A stretch of 34,505 bases of DNA from Prochloraceae cyanobacterium (GTDB taxonomy: Bacteria; Cyanobacteriota; Cyanobacteriia; Cyanobacteriales; JASJDA01): contig JASJDA010000101.1 of the NCBI GenBank assembly GCA_030065755.1, positions 1 through 34,505 on the forward strand, read 5' to 3'. Made by a program: the position numbers and the translations under genes. Below are positions 1-8,118 of this stretch, piece after piece. Position 1 is the stretch's first letter. Every line of letters begins with the position of its first letter. The notes below the pieces were generated by a model. The model ran no database searches. It saw only the letters and a program-made list of their open reading frames with translations, and was not told the origin of the DNA.

Positions 1-30
1 AACCAAACGAACGCACGCCTTGGAAATCTT

Positions 31-119
31 TTATTTTTAATAAGGAAGTCCTTTACGATAACTTATCTGCGGAAGTATTTAACTCAACTGCTTTATGAGG
101 ACTTCCTTATTAAAAATAA
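31..119. repeat. 22-bp perfect inverted repeat (stem-loop copy 1)
   Basis: Arms 31-52 and 98-119 are perfectly complementary over 22 bp and enclose a 45-nt spacer. The outer 13 bases read TTATTTTTAATAA and the inner nine GGAAGTCCT. A second element at 8011-8097 has the same outer 13 bases and a similar 43-nt spacer, but a different inner stem that is still fully paired. I see no target-site duplication. It could be a small non-autonomous mobile element, an IS end, or a structured RNA; which one is not decided by the sequence. Confidence 0.85.
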
Positions 120-262
120 GAAAATCTGTCCCTATTGTCCTTCGCAAGAGATTCTCTTGTTCTCTTGTTGGGTAAAACCTATATCGGTAGGCACGTTCGG
201 TCATTTACAGCAATTAATTTATTTATTTTCACATTTTAACACACTTTTGTGTGAGTACACAA

Positions 263-314
263 TTGGAGGCGCGGCTTTCCTCCCATCGCTAAAAGCGAGG
301 GTCTCCAGCCGCGA
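263..314 (+). repeat. IS200/IS605-end-like hairpin upstream of pxcA
   Basis: The outer stem CGCGGCT pairs with AGCCGCG, and an inner stem TCGCT-AAA-AGCGA is flanked by CCC/GGG. The arrangement (CTTTCCTCCC, short hairpin, GAGGGTCTCC) resembles, from memory, the subterminal hairpins of IS200/IS605 (IS1341-type) elements in cyanobacteria. It ends a few bases before the pxcA start codon, so it may form the 5' leader of that mRNA. No transposase gene remains between it and the stem-loop at 31-119. Confidence 0.5.
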
Positions 315-320
315 AATTAG

Positions 321-1598
321 ATGAAACTTAGAGCTATTTTAGGCGCTTTCCGACATTGGTTTTCTGACACTCCACAGAGAGCTTTAGATCGAGCCTATAA
401 AGCAGCATTGGCGATCGAATCGATCGAAAAAGAGTATTTTAAGGGTCAAAAAATTTCTGCTGAATTTTCTGACTATAGTGACAGTGTCGTTGCTTATTTT
501 GTAGCTAAATTTAACAAATATTTGCAAATAATTAAAATGAGAATGGCTGAATTTCAAGCCAGTTGTTATTTTGCCAATATCAATTCAGTGGATGCCCAAA
601 ATACAGCGATCGTTAAAAAGATTCAGTTTATTGAAAAAGTTATATCTAAATATGAGGCAAACTTTCTCAATGGTGAAACTATTTCTGTTGATTCTGTCAA
701 GCTTTCTTCCCAAGAATTAAACAAGCCGTCGCAAAAAAAAATAGATTTAAATTCTCAGCTAAAAGACCCAAAAAAAATTAATACACTATCCAATCGAACT
801 AGTATATTACCCAGATCTTTATTTAGAACATTTAATCGAATTAAGAGGGAAGCATTTTCTCGATCGCCAGAAAAAACAGAGGGAGAAGTAATTAAAAATT
901 TTCGCGAATCTCGCCGTAAAACTTCAATATCTCTGAGATTTTTACTAATTTTAATACTCGTTCCTTTTCTAACTCATCTATTAACAAAAACTCTGATAGT
1001 AAACCCAATAGTAGAACATTATTTTGCTCGACATACCGAGATTATTTTTATCAATACTGACCTGGAAGATCGAGCTTATAGCGAGTTGCAAAAATTTGAA
1101 GAAAGACTGCGTTTTAGAAGCTTAACTGGTTTAGCACCAGAAATGTCTCCAGAAGAGATAGAAAAACAAGTCAAACAAAAAGCTAAGGAAACCGTAAATA
1201 AATATCGCGATCGAGGAAGTGATGCTATCTCCAATATTTTTGCCGATATTTTTTCTCTAATTGCTTTTGCGGCGATCGTCTTTACGAGTCGAAGAGAAAT
1301 TGAAATTTTCAAATCATTTTTAGACGAAATTATTTATGGTTTGAGTGACTCAGCTAAAGCATTTTTAATTATCTTACTCACAGATATGTTTGTCGGATAT
1401 CACTCACCTCACGGTTGGGAAATTATCCTCGAAAGTATTTCGCGACACTTTGGAATTCCAGAGAGTCGAGAATTTAACTTCATCTTTATTGCTACTTTTC
1501 CCGTAATTTTAGACACAGTACTCAAATACTGGATTTTCCGCTACTTAAACCGAATTTCCCCTTCATCCGTAGCAACTTACAAACATATGAATCAATAA
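321..1598 (+). CDS. pxcA: Proton extrusion protein PxcA (CotA/CemA family)
   Basis: This is an inner-membrane (or envelope) protein needed in cyanobacteria for light-induced proton extrusion and indirectly for inorganic carbon uptake; CemA is the plastid homologue. The N-terminal ~190 residues are soluble and basic, the extension that separates PxcA from the shorter CemA. The C-terminal half carries the conserved membrane core: a first helix around residues 200-225 (RFLLILILVPFLTHLL), a charged loop with EIEKQVKQKAKE, and further helices near 300-320 (IFADIFSLIAFAAIVF), 345-362 and 385-405. The length of 425 residues fits the family. The ATG at 321 follows a weak ribosome-binding context directly behind an IS-like hairpin. 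It converges on a DUF760 gene. Family assignment is by recognition of the C-terminal core. Confidence 0.93.
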   Translation: MKLRAILGAFRHWFSDTPQRALDRAYKAALAIESIEKEYFKGQKISAEFSDYSDSVVAYFVAKFNKYLQIIKMRMAEFQASCYFANINSVDAQNTAIVKKIQFIEKVISKYEANFLNGETISVDSVKLSSQELNKPSQKKIDLNSQLKDPKKINTLSNRTSILPRSLFRTFNRIKREAFSRSPEKTEGEVIKNFRESRRKTSISLRFLLILILVPFLTHLLTKTLIVNPIVEHYFARHTEIIFINTDLEDRAYSELQKFEERLRFRSLTGLAPEMSPEEIEKQVKQKAKETVNKYRDRGSDAISNIFADIFSLIAFAAIVFTSRREIEIFKSFLDEIIYGLSDSAKAFLIILLTDMFVGYHSPHGWEIILESISRHFGIPESREFNFIFIATFPVILDTVLKYWIFRYLNRISPSSVATYKHMNQ

Positions 1599-1605
1599 CT
1601 AGTAG

Positions 1606-1631
1606 GTGAAGAAGGAGAAGCGGGGGAAGAG
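1606..1631 (+). repeat. GA-rich low-complexity tract after pxcA
   Basis: A purine-rich run of GAAG/GGAG units lies directly behind the pxcA stop. A similar tract on the other strand ends gmd near 27215-27281. Such tracts are common at gene ends in cyanobacterial genomes. Confidence 0.5.
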
Positions 1632-1694
1632 TTAATAGATAGAGAGAGTGAGTTGATTATTAATAAGCTAAATCTCTCACTATACTCACTATCC

Positions 1695-2051
1695 TCAATC
1701 ACTACCTCCATCGGGGTTAAATTTAGAATTCATAGAATCAGAATTAGATAAAGCGTCTTCTAAATCCTTTCGCTGTTCCATTTGACCCAGAAAATATCCT
1801 GTCATCATAGCCGAAGCTAAAAGTGTAGCCAAATTGTCCCGATCTGTTGTAATTTGGATATTGAAATCTCCTGAAGGCAACATCCCCACAAGTCCGCGAA
1901 CATTGTGAGAAATTATTTGCTTAATTTCTGGACTAGCTGACTGAGCTACTCGGGCTAAAATTTCAGGATTTTGCTGTTGGAGATATTGCAGAAGTGAATT
2001 GATTGAAGGTTCTTGTTGGTCGGAATTGAAAAATTCAGAGTTAAATATCAT
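1695..2051 (-). CDS. DUF760 domain-containing protein
   Basis: This is a small acidic soluble protein of 118 residues of the DUF760 family, found in cyanobacteria and plastid-bearing plants; its function is not established. The family pattern is visible: an N-terminal helix with SLLQYLQQQNPE, then SPEIKQIISHNVRGLVGMLP, then a motif ITTDRDNLATLLASAMMTGYFLGQMEQR. No signal peptide or membrane segment is seen. It lies 88 bases downstream of scpB on the same strand and may be cotranscribed with it. The start is an ATG. Confidence 0.87.
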   Translation of the reverse strand: MIFNSEFFNSDQQEPSINSLLQYLQQQNPEILARVAQSASPEIKQIISHNVRGLVGMLPSGDFNIQITTDRDNLATLLASAMMTGYFLGQMEQRKDLEDALSNSDSMNSKFNPDGGSD

Positions 2052-2139
2052 TAGAACTCTTTGAGTTGTGTCTACTTATACTCAATGTGACATACTTTAC
2101 AGTTTAACCGCTAGAAAGTTAAGGTCGTCAAAATTAAGT

Positions 2140-2607
2140 TTAAAGTTGAGAAAGCTGTTCGATTTCAAAATATTGATAAAATTTGTCAGTTAATTGCAAC
2201 CAGTAGGAGCGACCGTCGGTTTGACGACGTTTGCGAATTAATCCCAATTCCACAAGTTGTCGGACGTGTTCGTAAGCAGTGCTACCTCGCAGTTCAATTA
2301 ATTCAGTTTGGAGGATAGGAGTTTTTAGGGCGATCGCTGCTAAAGTTCGCAAGGTTCCAATACCCAATTCTGCTGGGACTAAGTTTTGCAATAAACCTTG
2401 AAAACAAGAGCGTAACTGAAGACTGTAACCAGTAGGCATTTCTACTACTTCTAGAGCGCTATCTCGATGGGCGTAATCCGACATTAGTTCCACAATAGCA
2501 ACTTCTGCATCCGCGCGATCGCAGCCTGCTAAATTAGCGATTTCTACAACGGTTAGAGGTTGACCTTTGAGATAGAGAATTGCTTCAATCTTACTCGCTA
2601 ATTTCAA
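2140..2607 (-). CDS. scpB: Segregation and condensation protein ScpB
   Basis: ScpB is the dimeric winged-helix partner of ScpA and SMC in bacterial condensin, acting on the nucleoid in chromosome compaction and segregation. The N-terminus KIEAILYLKGQPLTVVEIA is the typical first winged helix, and the second wing is seen in GSTAYEHVRQLVELGLIRKR. The 155 residues are at the short end of the family, with little C-terminal tail. The start codon is TTG at 2605-2607, preceded at about nine bases by GAGGAG, and no upstream in-frame ATG fits better. DUF760 follows on the same strand. scpA and smc are not in this window. Confidence 0.93.
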   Translation of the reverse strand: MKLASKIEAILYLKGQPLTVVEIANLAGCDRADAEVAIVELMSDYAHRDSALEVVEMPTGYSLQLRSCFQGLLQNLVPAELGIGTLRTLAAIALKTPILQTELIELRGSTAYEHVRQLVELGLIRKRRQTDGRSYWLQLTDKFYQYFEIEQLSQL

Positions 2608-2807
2608 CGTGGCTTTCTCCTCTCATTTGACTCTAATGGTTGGTTTTCTGGTATACAAGAACTTTGATCTATATGTTTATTTATTAACAAAAAAAACTAA
2701 ATTATAAATTTTATATCTATTAGCTTCGATATTCTTTACCTAGGTTAACATAATTTAGGCAAAAAAAAAATTATACTTTGCTAAGATAATTAACCTAAAA
2801 AATATTA

Positions 2808-3080
2808 CTAATCGACGTTTCTAAAATATTCGCTGTCTTCTTCGGTTCGAGCGATTTCCTGTAAAGTTTTCCAACCAGCTGACCACAAAGTACTATCTTT
2901 AAGCTGTTGGGCATTAATCCAAAAACGAACGCTAGGATCGCAAGAAGCAACCATTTCAGCAAATATCCATTTCCCCTTATCTTTCCGATTAACTACTTGA
3001 AAATGTCTCCATCCCCAATTATTATGTCTTGCTGTCCATTTAGACCCGAGCAAATAAGGAAATTTTTGTTTTTTTGGCAT
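2808..3080 (-). CDS. Trp-rich small protein, TIGR02450 family
   Basis: This 90-residue protein of unknown function matches the Trp-rich family by pattern: LLGSKWTARHNNWGWRHF, then KGKWIFAEMVASCD and FWINAQQLKD, LWSAGWKTLQE. It contains eight tryptophans. No membrane segment or signal peptide is seen. It is transcribed alone, away from the Wza-like gene, and a TCGAGTT/AACTCGA palindrome lies in the shared upstream region. The ATG at 3080 has no good Shine-Dalgarno sequence. Confidence 0.88.
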   Translation of the reverse strand: MPKKQKFPYLLGSKWTARHNNWGWRHFQVVNRKDKGKWIFAEMVASCDPSVRFWINAQQLKDSTLWSAGWKTLQEIARTEEDSEYFRNVD

Positions 3081-3131
3081 TTTTTAAGGAGTATATTAAT
3101 AAAATGAAAATTTAAATCAACATCGCTATAG

Positions 3132-3151
3132 TCGAGTTAAAAAAAACTCGA
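3132..3151. promoter_or_regulatory. Palindrome TCGAGTT-N6-AACTCGA between divergent genes
   Basis: A perfect 7-bp inverted repeat with a six-A spacer lies between the TIGR02450 gene (-) and the Wza-like gene (+). Its place between two divergent starts suits an operator, but it could equally form a weak terminator-like hairpin. No regulator is identified. Confidence 0.4.
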
Positions 3152-3261
3152 TAAAGTTAGATTTTGAAAAGTAAAAGGCTATTTACTTATTATCTATTAC
3201 GTTATTAAAGATGATAACCTAATTGCCAGAGTACATCTGTAATATTTTAGATGGTGTCTCG

Positions 3262-4731
3262 ATGAAAGTAAGTATAATTTTAGATTGCCAATTGAAAAGA
3301 ACACTAGGAGAAATTTCCCAAATTGCTGCGTCTTGTTTGCTGTTGTGTTTAGTAGGCATCCCTCAAGTTGTTGCCGTACCAGCAGAAACATCGGAAACAT
3401 CCCGAGAACGAGTTTTTAGCAGTAATACAGGAAATTTACCACCAAACACCCCATATATTTTGGGGCCAGGCGATCGAGTAAGGATTGATATCTTTCAGGT
3501 AGAAGAGTACAGTGGCGAATACTTAATATTAGTAGACGGTACGGTGAATTTGCCATTAATAGGGGCCATCCTAGTAGAAGGGCTGACTATATCCCAGGCG
3601 AATCAGCTCCTAACTAAAGAATACGCTCCATTTCTCAAACGTCCCATAATCACCGTCGGGATCGTAACTCCTCGTCCGATGAGAATAGCAGTAGCAGGGG
3701 AGGTCAATTTTCCTGGAACTTATGAAATTAGACTAGACCAGGAACAGCAATTTCCCTCCGTAACTGATATAATTCAAGTCGCCGGCGGAATCAGTGCTGC
3801 GGCAGACATTCATAGAGTTCAAATAAGAAGAAACGTCGGAGGATTAGAACAAGTATTCACTGTTGATTTGTGGGACTTAGTTAAAACAGGGAATATAACT
3901 CAGGATGTCAACCTGAGGGGTGGAGACTCGATTCTCATACCCGCACAAGAAAAAATAGACCCAAATGAAACCCGTCAGTTAACTGAAATTAACTTTGGCA
4001 TCCAGGCAGTTCAGCCCATTACAATAACTGTGGTGGGAGAAGTCAACCGTCCTGGCTCCTACACAATTAGGCCAGAAGAAAGAACCAGAAATATTGTCTC
4101 TCAAGAGCTTCAATCGCCACGACCCCCAACACTGACCAGAGCAATAGGAGAAGCAGGAGGAATTAAAGCCTTAACTGCCGATCTGCGCAACGTCAAACTT
4201 CGCCGCTTAACCAAAACAGGTCCCGAACAAATAATTGATGTAGATTTGTGGAACCTACTCAAGACAGGAAACGTTAATCAAGATTTGCCGTTGCAGCAAG
4301 GAGATACGGTTATCGTTCCCAAAGCTGAAAAACTAGATCCAGCAGAATCAGAAACTATAGGTGATGCAAGCTTTGCTCCCGATACAATTTCAGTTAATGT
4401 AATTGGGGAAGTAAAACAACCAGGGATTAAACAAGTCGATCCCAATACAACCTTGAATGAAGCTTTACAAGCAGCAGGAATTTTCGATTGGGAACGAGCC
4501 CATTCTCGATCGGTAGATTTAATACGTCTCAATCAGGACGGCACGGTTAGTAAGCGGACAATCGAATTAAATTTTGCTGACAATCTCAATCGAGATACTA
4601 ATCCAGCTTTGCGTAACAATGACGTGGTTCTAGTTAAGCGAGCGGGAATTACCGTGTTTACAGATGGGGTACAAATGGTATTGGGTCCCTTATTACAACC
4701 CATCCTTACTATCCGAGCCATTTTTGACTAA
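3262..4731 (+). CDS. Wza-like polysaccharide export protein (SLBB)
   Basis: This is an outer-membrane/periplasmic polysaccharide export protein that would form the exit channel for capsule or exopolysaccharide. A signal peptide occupies the first ~40 residues (LGEISQIAASCLLLCLVGI, cleavage near VVA). The export domain begins at YILGPGDRVRIDIFQ and contains GEYLILVDGTVNLPLIG; three SLBB-type repeats follow, each starting like VAGEVNFPGTYEI, VVGEVNRPGSYTI and VIGEVKQPGIKQV. I chose the ATG at 3262 because it starts directly on the signal peptide; a TTG at 3223 in the same frame would add 13 residues. No lipobox cysteine is evident at the cleavage site. The BY-kinase gene follows 98 bases later, the usual Wza-Wzc pairing. 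Confidence 0.9.
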   Translation: MKVSIILDCQLKRTLGEISQIAASCLLLCLVGIPQVVAVPAETSETSRERVFSSNTGNLPPNTPYILGPGDRVRIDIFQVEEYSGEYLILVDGTVNLPLIGAILVEGLTISQANQLLTKEYAPFLKRPIITVGIVTPRPMRIAVAGEVNFPGTYEIRLDQEQQFPSVTDIIQVAGGISAAADIHRVQIRRNVGGLEQVFTVDLWDLVKTGNITQDVNLRGGDSILIPAQEKIDPNETRQLTEINFGIQAVQPITITVVGEVNRPGSYTIRPEERTRNIVSQELQSPRPPTLTRAIGEAGGIKALTADLRNVKLRRLTKTGPEQIIDVDLWNLLKTGNVNQDLPLQQGDTVIVPKAEKLDPAESETIGDASFAPDTISVNVIGEVKQPGIKQVDPNTTLNEALQAAGIFDWERAHSRSVDLIRLNQDGTVSKRTIELNFADNLNRDTNPALRNNDVVLVKRAGITVFTDGVQMVLGPLLQPILTIRAIFD

Positions 4732-4762
4732 TTTCCTTCGAGCCGACCTCCCAATAATTAGG

Positions 4763-4786
4763 GTAACTATATTTCTCGATAGTTAC
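4763..4786 (+). other. Intercistronic stem-loop between wza-like and wzc-like genes
   Basis: GTAACTAT (4763-4770) and ATAGTTAC (4779-4786) form an 8-bp perfect stem with an 8-nt loop. No T-run follows, so it is not a classical terminator. It could protect or process the mRNA and so set the ratio of export protein to kinase. Confidence 0.5.
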
Positions 4787-4829
4787 TCGACATTAAGTTA
4801 ACTAAAGTAAAAATTCTAGAGGATTGATT

Positions 4830-7208
4830 ATGGAAGAGCAGCGTAACTATCAATTTATCCCTCTTGGCAACAATGAGAATGTTAATAACAATGGAAATTA
4901 TCAGCTATATTCCCTTCCTGTAATTAATCAAAATAATAATAATAATAATGTCAGTGATGTTGAAGAAGAAGAAGGCATAGACATACGTCAGCTTTTGAAT
5001 GTAGCAAAGCACCGCATTCGTCTTATAGCTAGAGTAGCAATTGGCGTGACTTTAGCTACAGGTATTTATATTTTTGCGCAAAAACCAACATATGAAGGGA
5101 CTTTTCAGGTCTTAGTTGGGAAACCGACCAGCGATGACTCTCAAATGAGTCTTCTTGCGGGATTGGGTGGGTCTGATGATATAGATTATGAGACTCAAAT
5201 TGAAGTCTTACGCAGTCCCAGCGTGCTAGAACCAATTATCGAGAAATTATCTCACAAGTATCCTGACATTGAATACGAAGATCTAATTACTGAGAACAAA
5301 TCACCACTGACAATTAAACAACTTAGAGATACTAAAATTTTAGAAGTATCTTATCAAGATACAGATCCAGAAAAAATTCAGTTTATTTTAGAGAATCTGG
5401 CTGATGCTTATTTGCGCTATAGCTTAGAACAGCGAAAAAAAGATATCGACCAGGGTATAGAGTTTGTTGACGATCAGTTGCCTGTTTTGAAAGCCAAAGT
5501 CGATAGCAGACAAGAAGAACTGCAAAGATTTCGCCAAAAGCACAACCTCCTCGATCCAGAAAAACAAGCAGAGCAAATCTCAAAACAACTAATAGAGCTG
5601 GAGAACCAATACTTTGCCACCAGTGTAGCGCTCAATGAGAATAAAACTAATTACGCCCTCCTGCAACAACAATTAGGTCTAGAACCATTGCAGGCTATGG
5701 CTTCAAGCTATTTGAGCGAATCTACTCGCTATCAAAAATTGCTCAACCAGCTTCAAGCAATAGAAGTTAAACTAGCAGCACAATCAACTGTTTGGGAAGA
5801 AGATAGCCCCATCATCCAAGCGCTCCAAGAAGAAAAGGAACAATTGCTGCCTTTACTGAATGTAGAAGCAAAAAAAGCTCTGGGAAATCATTTTTCTACA
5901 CATGTAAGCAATTCAGAGTCTTTGGCAACTCCAAGCTCGCTGCGCTTAGAACTAAATCAACAATTTATTCAATCTGCCAACCAAATTCAAGTGTTGGAGG
6001 TCAGACGCTCAGCCCAAGCTCGAGCTATAGAGAGTTTAAACGAGAATGTCCAAGTAATGCCCGCGATCGCTCGTGAGTACGCGAATTTACTAATGGAACT
6101 CAAGATAGCAACTCAAAGCTTGCAAGGTTTTTTAACAGCTAAGGAAAAACTACAGCTTGAAGTAGCTAAGCAAGCTTTACCTTGGCAGTTGATTGCTCAA
6201 CCAGAGTTACCAGAAGACCAGATCTTTCCTAAACCTCCCCTACATTTGACCATGGGATTAATAGTAGGTGTACTTCTAGGATTTGGCTCGGCAATATTAG
6301 CTGAGCGACTAGATCCAGTATTCCACTCTATTGAAGAACTCAAAGAGACCGTACCCCTAATACCTATTCTCGGCTTTATCCCAGCGCAAAAAGATCTCAA
6401 GACAGTCGAAAAAGTTACCCAAAGAGTTTTGCCTCAGATCCAAATTGGCAATACTACAATTGGTTTCCCTAACCCTAATAGCGATCGCGAGCGCGAAAGA
6501 CAAAGACGCTATAATTCTTCTGCTTTCCTAGAAGCATTCCGCTTTCTCAACACCAATATTCGGTTGCTGGGTTTTGACAGTCCCATCAGATCTTTAGTAA
6601 TTAGTTCTTCTGAACCAGCAGAAGGTAAATCTACTGTTTCCATACATTTGGCTAAAGCAGCATCAGCTATGGGACAGCGAGTATTATTGATAGACACTGA
6701 CTTGCGACGACCTCAAGTTCATTGTCGTTTTGGTTTGAAAAATAAGAAAGGACTTAGCAATGTAATTGCTAAAGATCTAGATTTGGAAACAGCTATCCAA
6801 ACAGTCCCTCAATGCAAAGGTCTTTCGGTTGTAACTGCAGGAGATATTCCACCAGATCCCACCAGACTACTTTCATCTCAGCGAATGCAACAGATAATGA
6901 AACAGTTAGAAGAGGAAGCGAGGTTCGATCTGGTTATTTACGATACCCCTCCTATGTTAGGTTTTGCAGATGCTAGGATTTTAGCCAAGCACACCACTGG
7001 TATGATTTTGGTAGCGAAAATCGGTAAAACAGATCGTTCTGCACTCAGGCAAAGTATTGATATATTAAAAATGTCTAAGGTTTCTATCTTAGGTCTGGTT
7101 GCTAACAACGCCATCAATGACGGTATGAAATCTAACTATTACTACGATCGTTACTATAGCGATCGCCCTGACGAAAAAGAGGAAGAAGAAGTTGTCGAAC
7201 AAATATAG
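4830..7208 (+). CDS. Wzc-like BY-kinase / chain-length determinant
   Basis: This is an inner-membrane bacterial tyrosine kinase that controls polymer length and export with the Wza-type channel. The N-terminus is Asn-rich (an AAT run) and is followed by a membrane segment near residues 60-80 (IRLIARVAIGVTLATGIYIF), a Wzz domain, long coiled coils at about 195-460, and a second membrane segment near 475-495 (LTMGLIVGVLLGFGSAIL). The cytoplasmic kinase shows Walker A (EPAEGKST, ~residue 600), Walker A' (LLIDTDLRRP, ~620) and Walker B (DLVIYDTPP, ~700). The C-terminal tyrosine cluster YYYDRYYSD is the expected autophosphorylation site. The ATG at 4830 has AGAGG seven bases upstream; a TTG six bases earlier is less likely. 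No Wzx or Wzy lies nearby. Confidence 0.92.
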   Translation: MEEQRNYQFIPLGNNENVNNNGNYQLYSLPVINQNNNNNNVSDVEEEEGIDIRQLLNVAKHRIRLIARVAIGVTLATGIYIFAQKPTYEGTFQVLVGKPTSDDSQMSLLAGLGGSDDIDYETQIEVLRSPSVLEPIIEKLSHKYPDIEYEDLITENKSPLTIKQLRDTKILEVSYQDTDPEKIQFILENLADAYLRYSLEQRKKDIDQGIEFVDDQLPVLKAKVDSRQEELQRFRQKHNLLDPEKQAEQISKQLIELENQYFATSVALNENKTNYALLQQQLGLEPLQAMASSYLSESTRYQKLLNQLQAIEVKLAAQSTVWEEDSPIIQALQEEKEQLLPLLNVEAKKALGNHFSTHVSNSESLATPSSLRLELNQQFIQSANQIQVLEVRRSAQARAIESLNENVQVMPAIAREYANLLMELKIATQSLQGFLTAKEKLQLEVAKQALPWQLIAQPELPEDQIFPKPPLHLTMGLIVGVLLGFGSAILAERLDPVFHSIEELKETVPLIPILGFIPAQKDLKTVEKVTQRVLPQIQIGNTTIGFPNPNSDRERERQRRYNSSAFLEAFRFLNTNIRLLGFDSPIRSLVISSSEPAEGKSTVSIHLAKAASAMGQRVLLIDTDLRRPQVHCRFGLKNKKGLSNVIAKDLDLETAIQTVPQCKGLSVVTAGDIPPDPTRLLSSQRMQQIMKQLEEEARFDLVIYDTPPMLGFADARILAKHTTGMILVAKIGKTDRSALRQSIDILKMSKVSILGLVANNAINDGMKSNYYYDRYYSDRPDEKEEEEVVEQI

Positions 7209-7362
7209 TTAGGGGCAAAAATAACTAGAAAACAAAAATTGGATTTAGCAAATTAGTGATTATCCCTCGTCGATCGCGTGGGAATATGGGATTGGCGAGC
7301 AGATATCGTTACTATTGGCTCTAGATTGCTAAAATAAAATTTTTGTTGTTCAGAGGTACGCC

Positions 7363-7935
7363 GTGGATAAGTCTATTATTGCTTCTACCTTACTGTTAAC
7401 TTTGCTATTGATGGTAGGTCTTGTTTTCTTCATCCGCGCCTCTGTCAAAGAGCGGACACAAAAAGTTGAATTAATATTTGAAGAACCTCTTGAATCCGTT
7501 GTTTCCCATTTTCAGGAGTATTTTCAGCAGCGATCTTATCAAACTATTGCTCTCGATACTGACAAAAAACAAGGGACTGCGACTTTTGAAGGGTTTGTCC
7601 GTCCTAGTTGGTTTCTCGCTATTTTCTTGACTTTTCTAGCTGGGATTGGCTTGTCGTGTTCGATGCTAGTTTTCTCTTTTTTGTATCCTTCGGCGAGTAA
7701 TTTTTTCCCGCTTTTAGTTCTATTGGCACCAGGAGCCGGTTATTTTTATTGGCAGAAAGCAGGACGTATAGAACAAGTTGATTTCAAAATAAAAACTCTC
7801 GATAATTCTTCTGAGAATAAACAAAGCCTAGTTACTATTAAAGCCCATAGAGACGAATTAATTGAACTTCAGCGATCGATAATACCAGTGAATTCGACTG
7901 GCAGCAAGCAATTCCAAAAATTTAGAGAAGATTAA
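7363..7935 (+). CDS. CCB1-like cofactor assembly of complex C subunit B
   Basis: This 190-residue membrane protein resembles the CCB1 family, which in plastids helps attach haem c(i) to cytochrome b6. The visible features are an N-terminal helix at residues 5-27 (STLLLTLLLMVGLVFFIRAS), a soluble stretch containing VSHFQEYFQQRSYQ and ATFEGFVRPS, and a helical pair at about 80-130 (LAIFLTFLAGIGLSCSMLVF and FFPLLVLLAPGAGYFYW). The start is GTG at 7363, with CAGAGG about six bases upstream. It stands between the BY-kinase and the IS remnant and appears to be an independent unit. The family name is from recognition of sequence pattern; a role in haem attachment is inferred. Confidence 0.8.
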   Translation: MDKSIIASTLLLTLLLMVGLVFFIRASVKERTQKVELIFEEPLESVVSHFQEYFQQRSYQTIALDTDKKQGTATFEGFVRPSWFLAIFLTFLAGIGLSCSMLVFSFLYPSASNFFPLLVLLAPGAGYFYWQKAGRIEQVDFKIKTLDNSSENKQSLVTIKAHRDELIELQRSIIPVNSTGSKQFQKFRED

Positions 7936-7978
7936 CGATAGGCAGATTTTAGTAAACTTTAACTAGATGTCAAAAGAA

Positions 7979-8002
7979 GTCCCACTGTTTCACTGTGGGG
8001 AC
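7979..8002 (-). repeat. Inverted copy of the TnpB-element end hairpin
   Basis: CCCAC-T-GT-TTC-AC-T-GTGGG is a hairpin with one T-T mismatch. Its reverse complement matches the hairpin at 8947-8965 at 17 of 19 positions. The two differences turn the A-A mismatch (minus strand) into a G-C pair in the other copy. The flanking AAG and AGTT-like bases are also partly shared. Confidence 0.7.
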
Positions 8003-8010
8003 TGATGTTC

Positions 8011-8097
8011 TTATTTTTAATAAAGTACCCCTTTTCTTTAAGTTATTGGTGTGAGGGATAGGTTATCGGTTTTAGAGGGGTACTTTATTAAAAATAA
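8011..8097. repeat. 22-bp perfect inverted repeat (stem-loop copy 2)
   Basis: Arms 8011-8032 and 8076-8097 are complementary over 22 bp around a 43-nt spacer. The outer 13 bases (TTATTTTTAATAA) are identical to the element at 31-119. The inner nine bases, AGTACCCCT, differ from its GGAAGTCCT at four positions, and each change is matched on the other arm. The element ends 21 bases before the first in-frame codon of the truncated tnpB. Confidence 0.85.
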
Positions 8098-8118
8098 AAG
8101 ATTTTCCAGGGATGAATT

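Larger units (their letters stand above)
1..320. other. Gene-free leader region with IS-like debris
   Basis: No convincing coding sequence is present. The stretch holds the 22-bp stem-loop (31-119), about 145 bases of AT-rich sequence with nothing recognised, and the IS-end-like hairpin near 263-314 just before pxcA. The promoter of pxcA must lie here or upstream. Confidence 0.6.

Noticed and set aside
31-119. Possible CRISPR repeat or intrinsic terminator
   Set aside because: Only two dispersed copies with unrelated spacers exist, and a 45-nt loop with 22-bp stem is unlike a terminator or CRISPR array.
1650-1700. Terminator between pxcA and DUF760
   Set aside because: Only a 5-bp GTGAG/CTCAC pairing with a long loop is seen, too weak to annotate.
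4278-4721. Antisense open frames within the Wza-like gene
   Set aside because: They are codon-bias shadows of the SLBB gene, without starts or domains.
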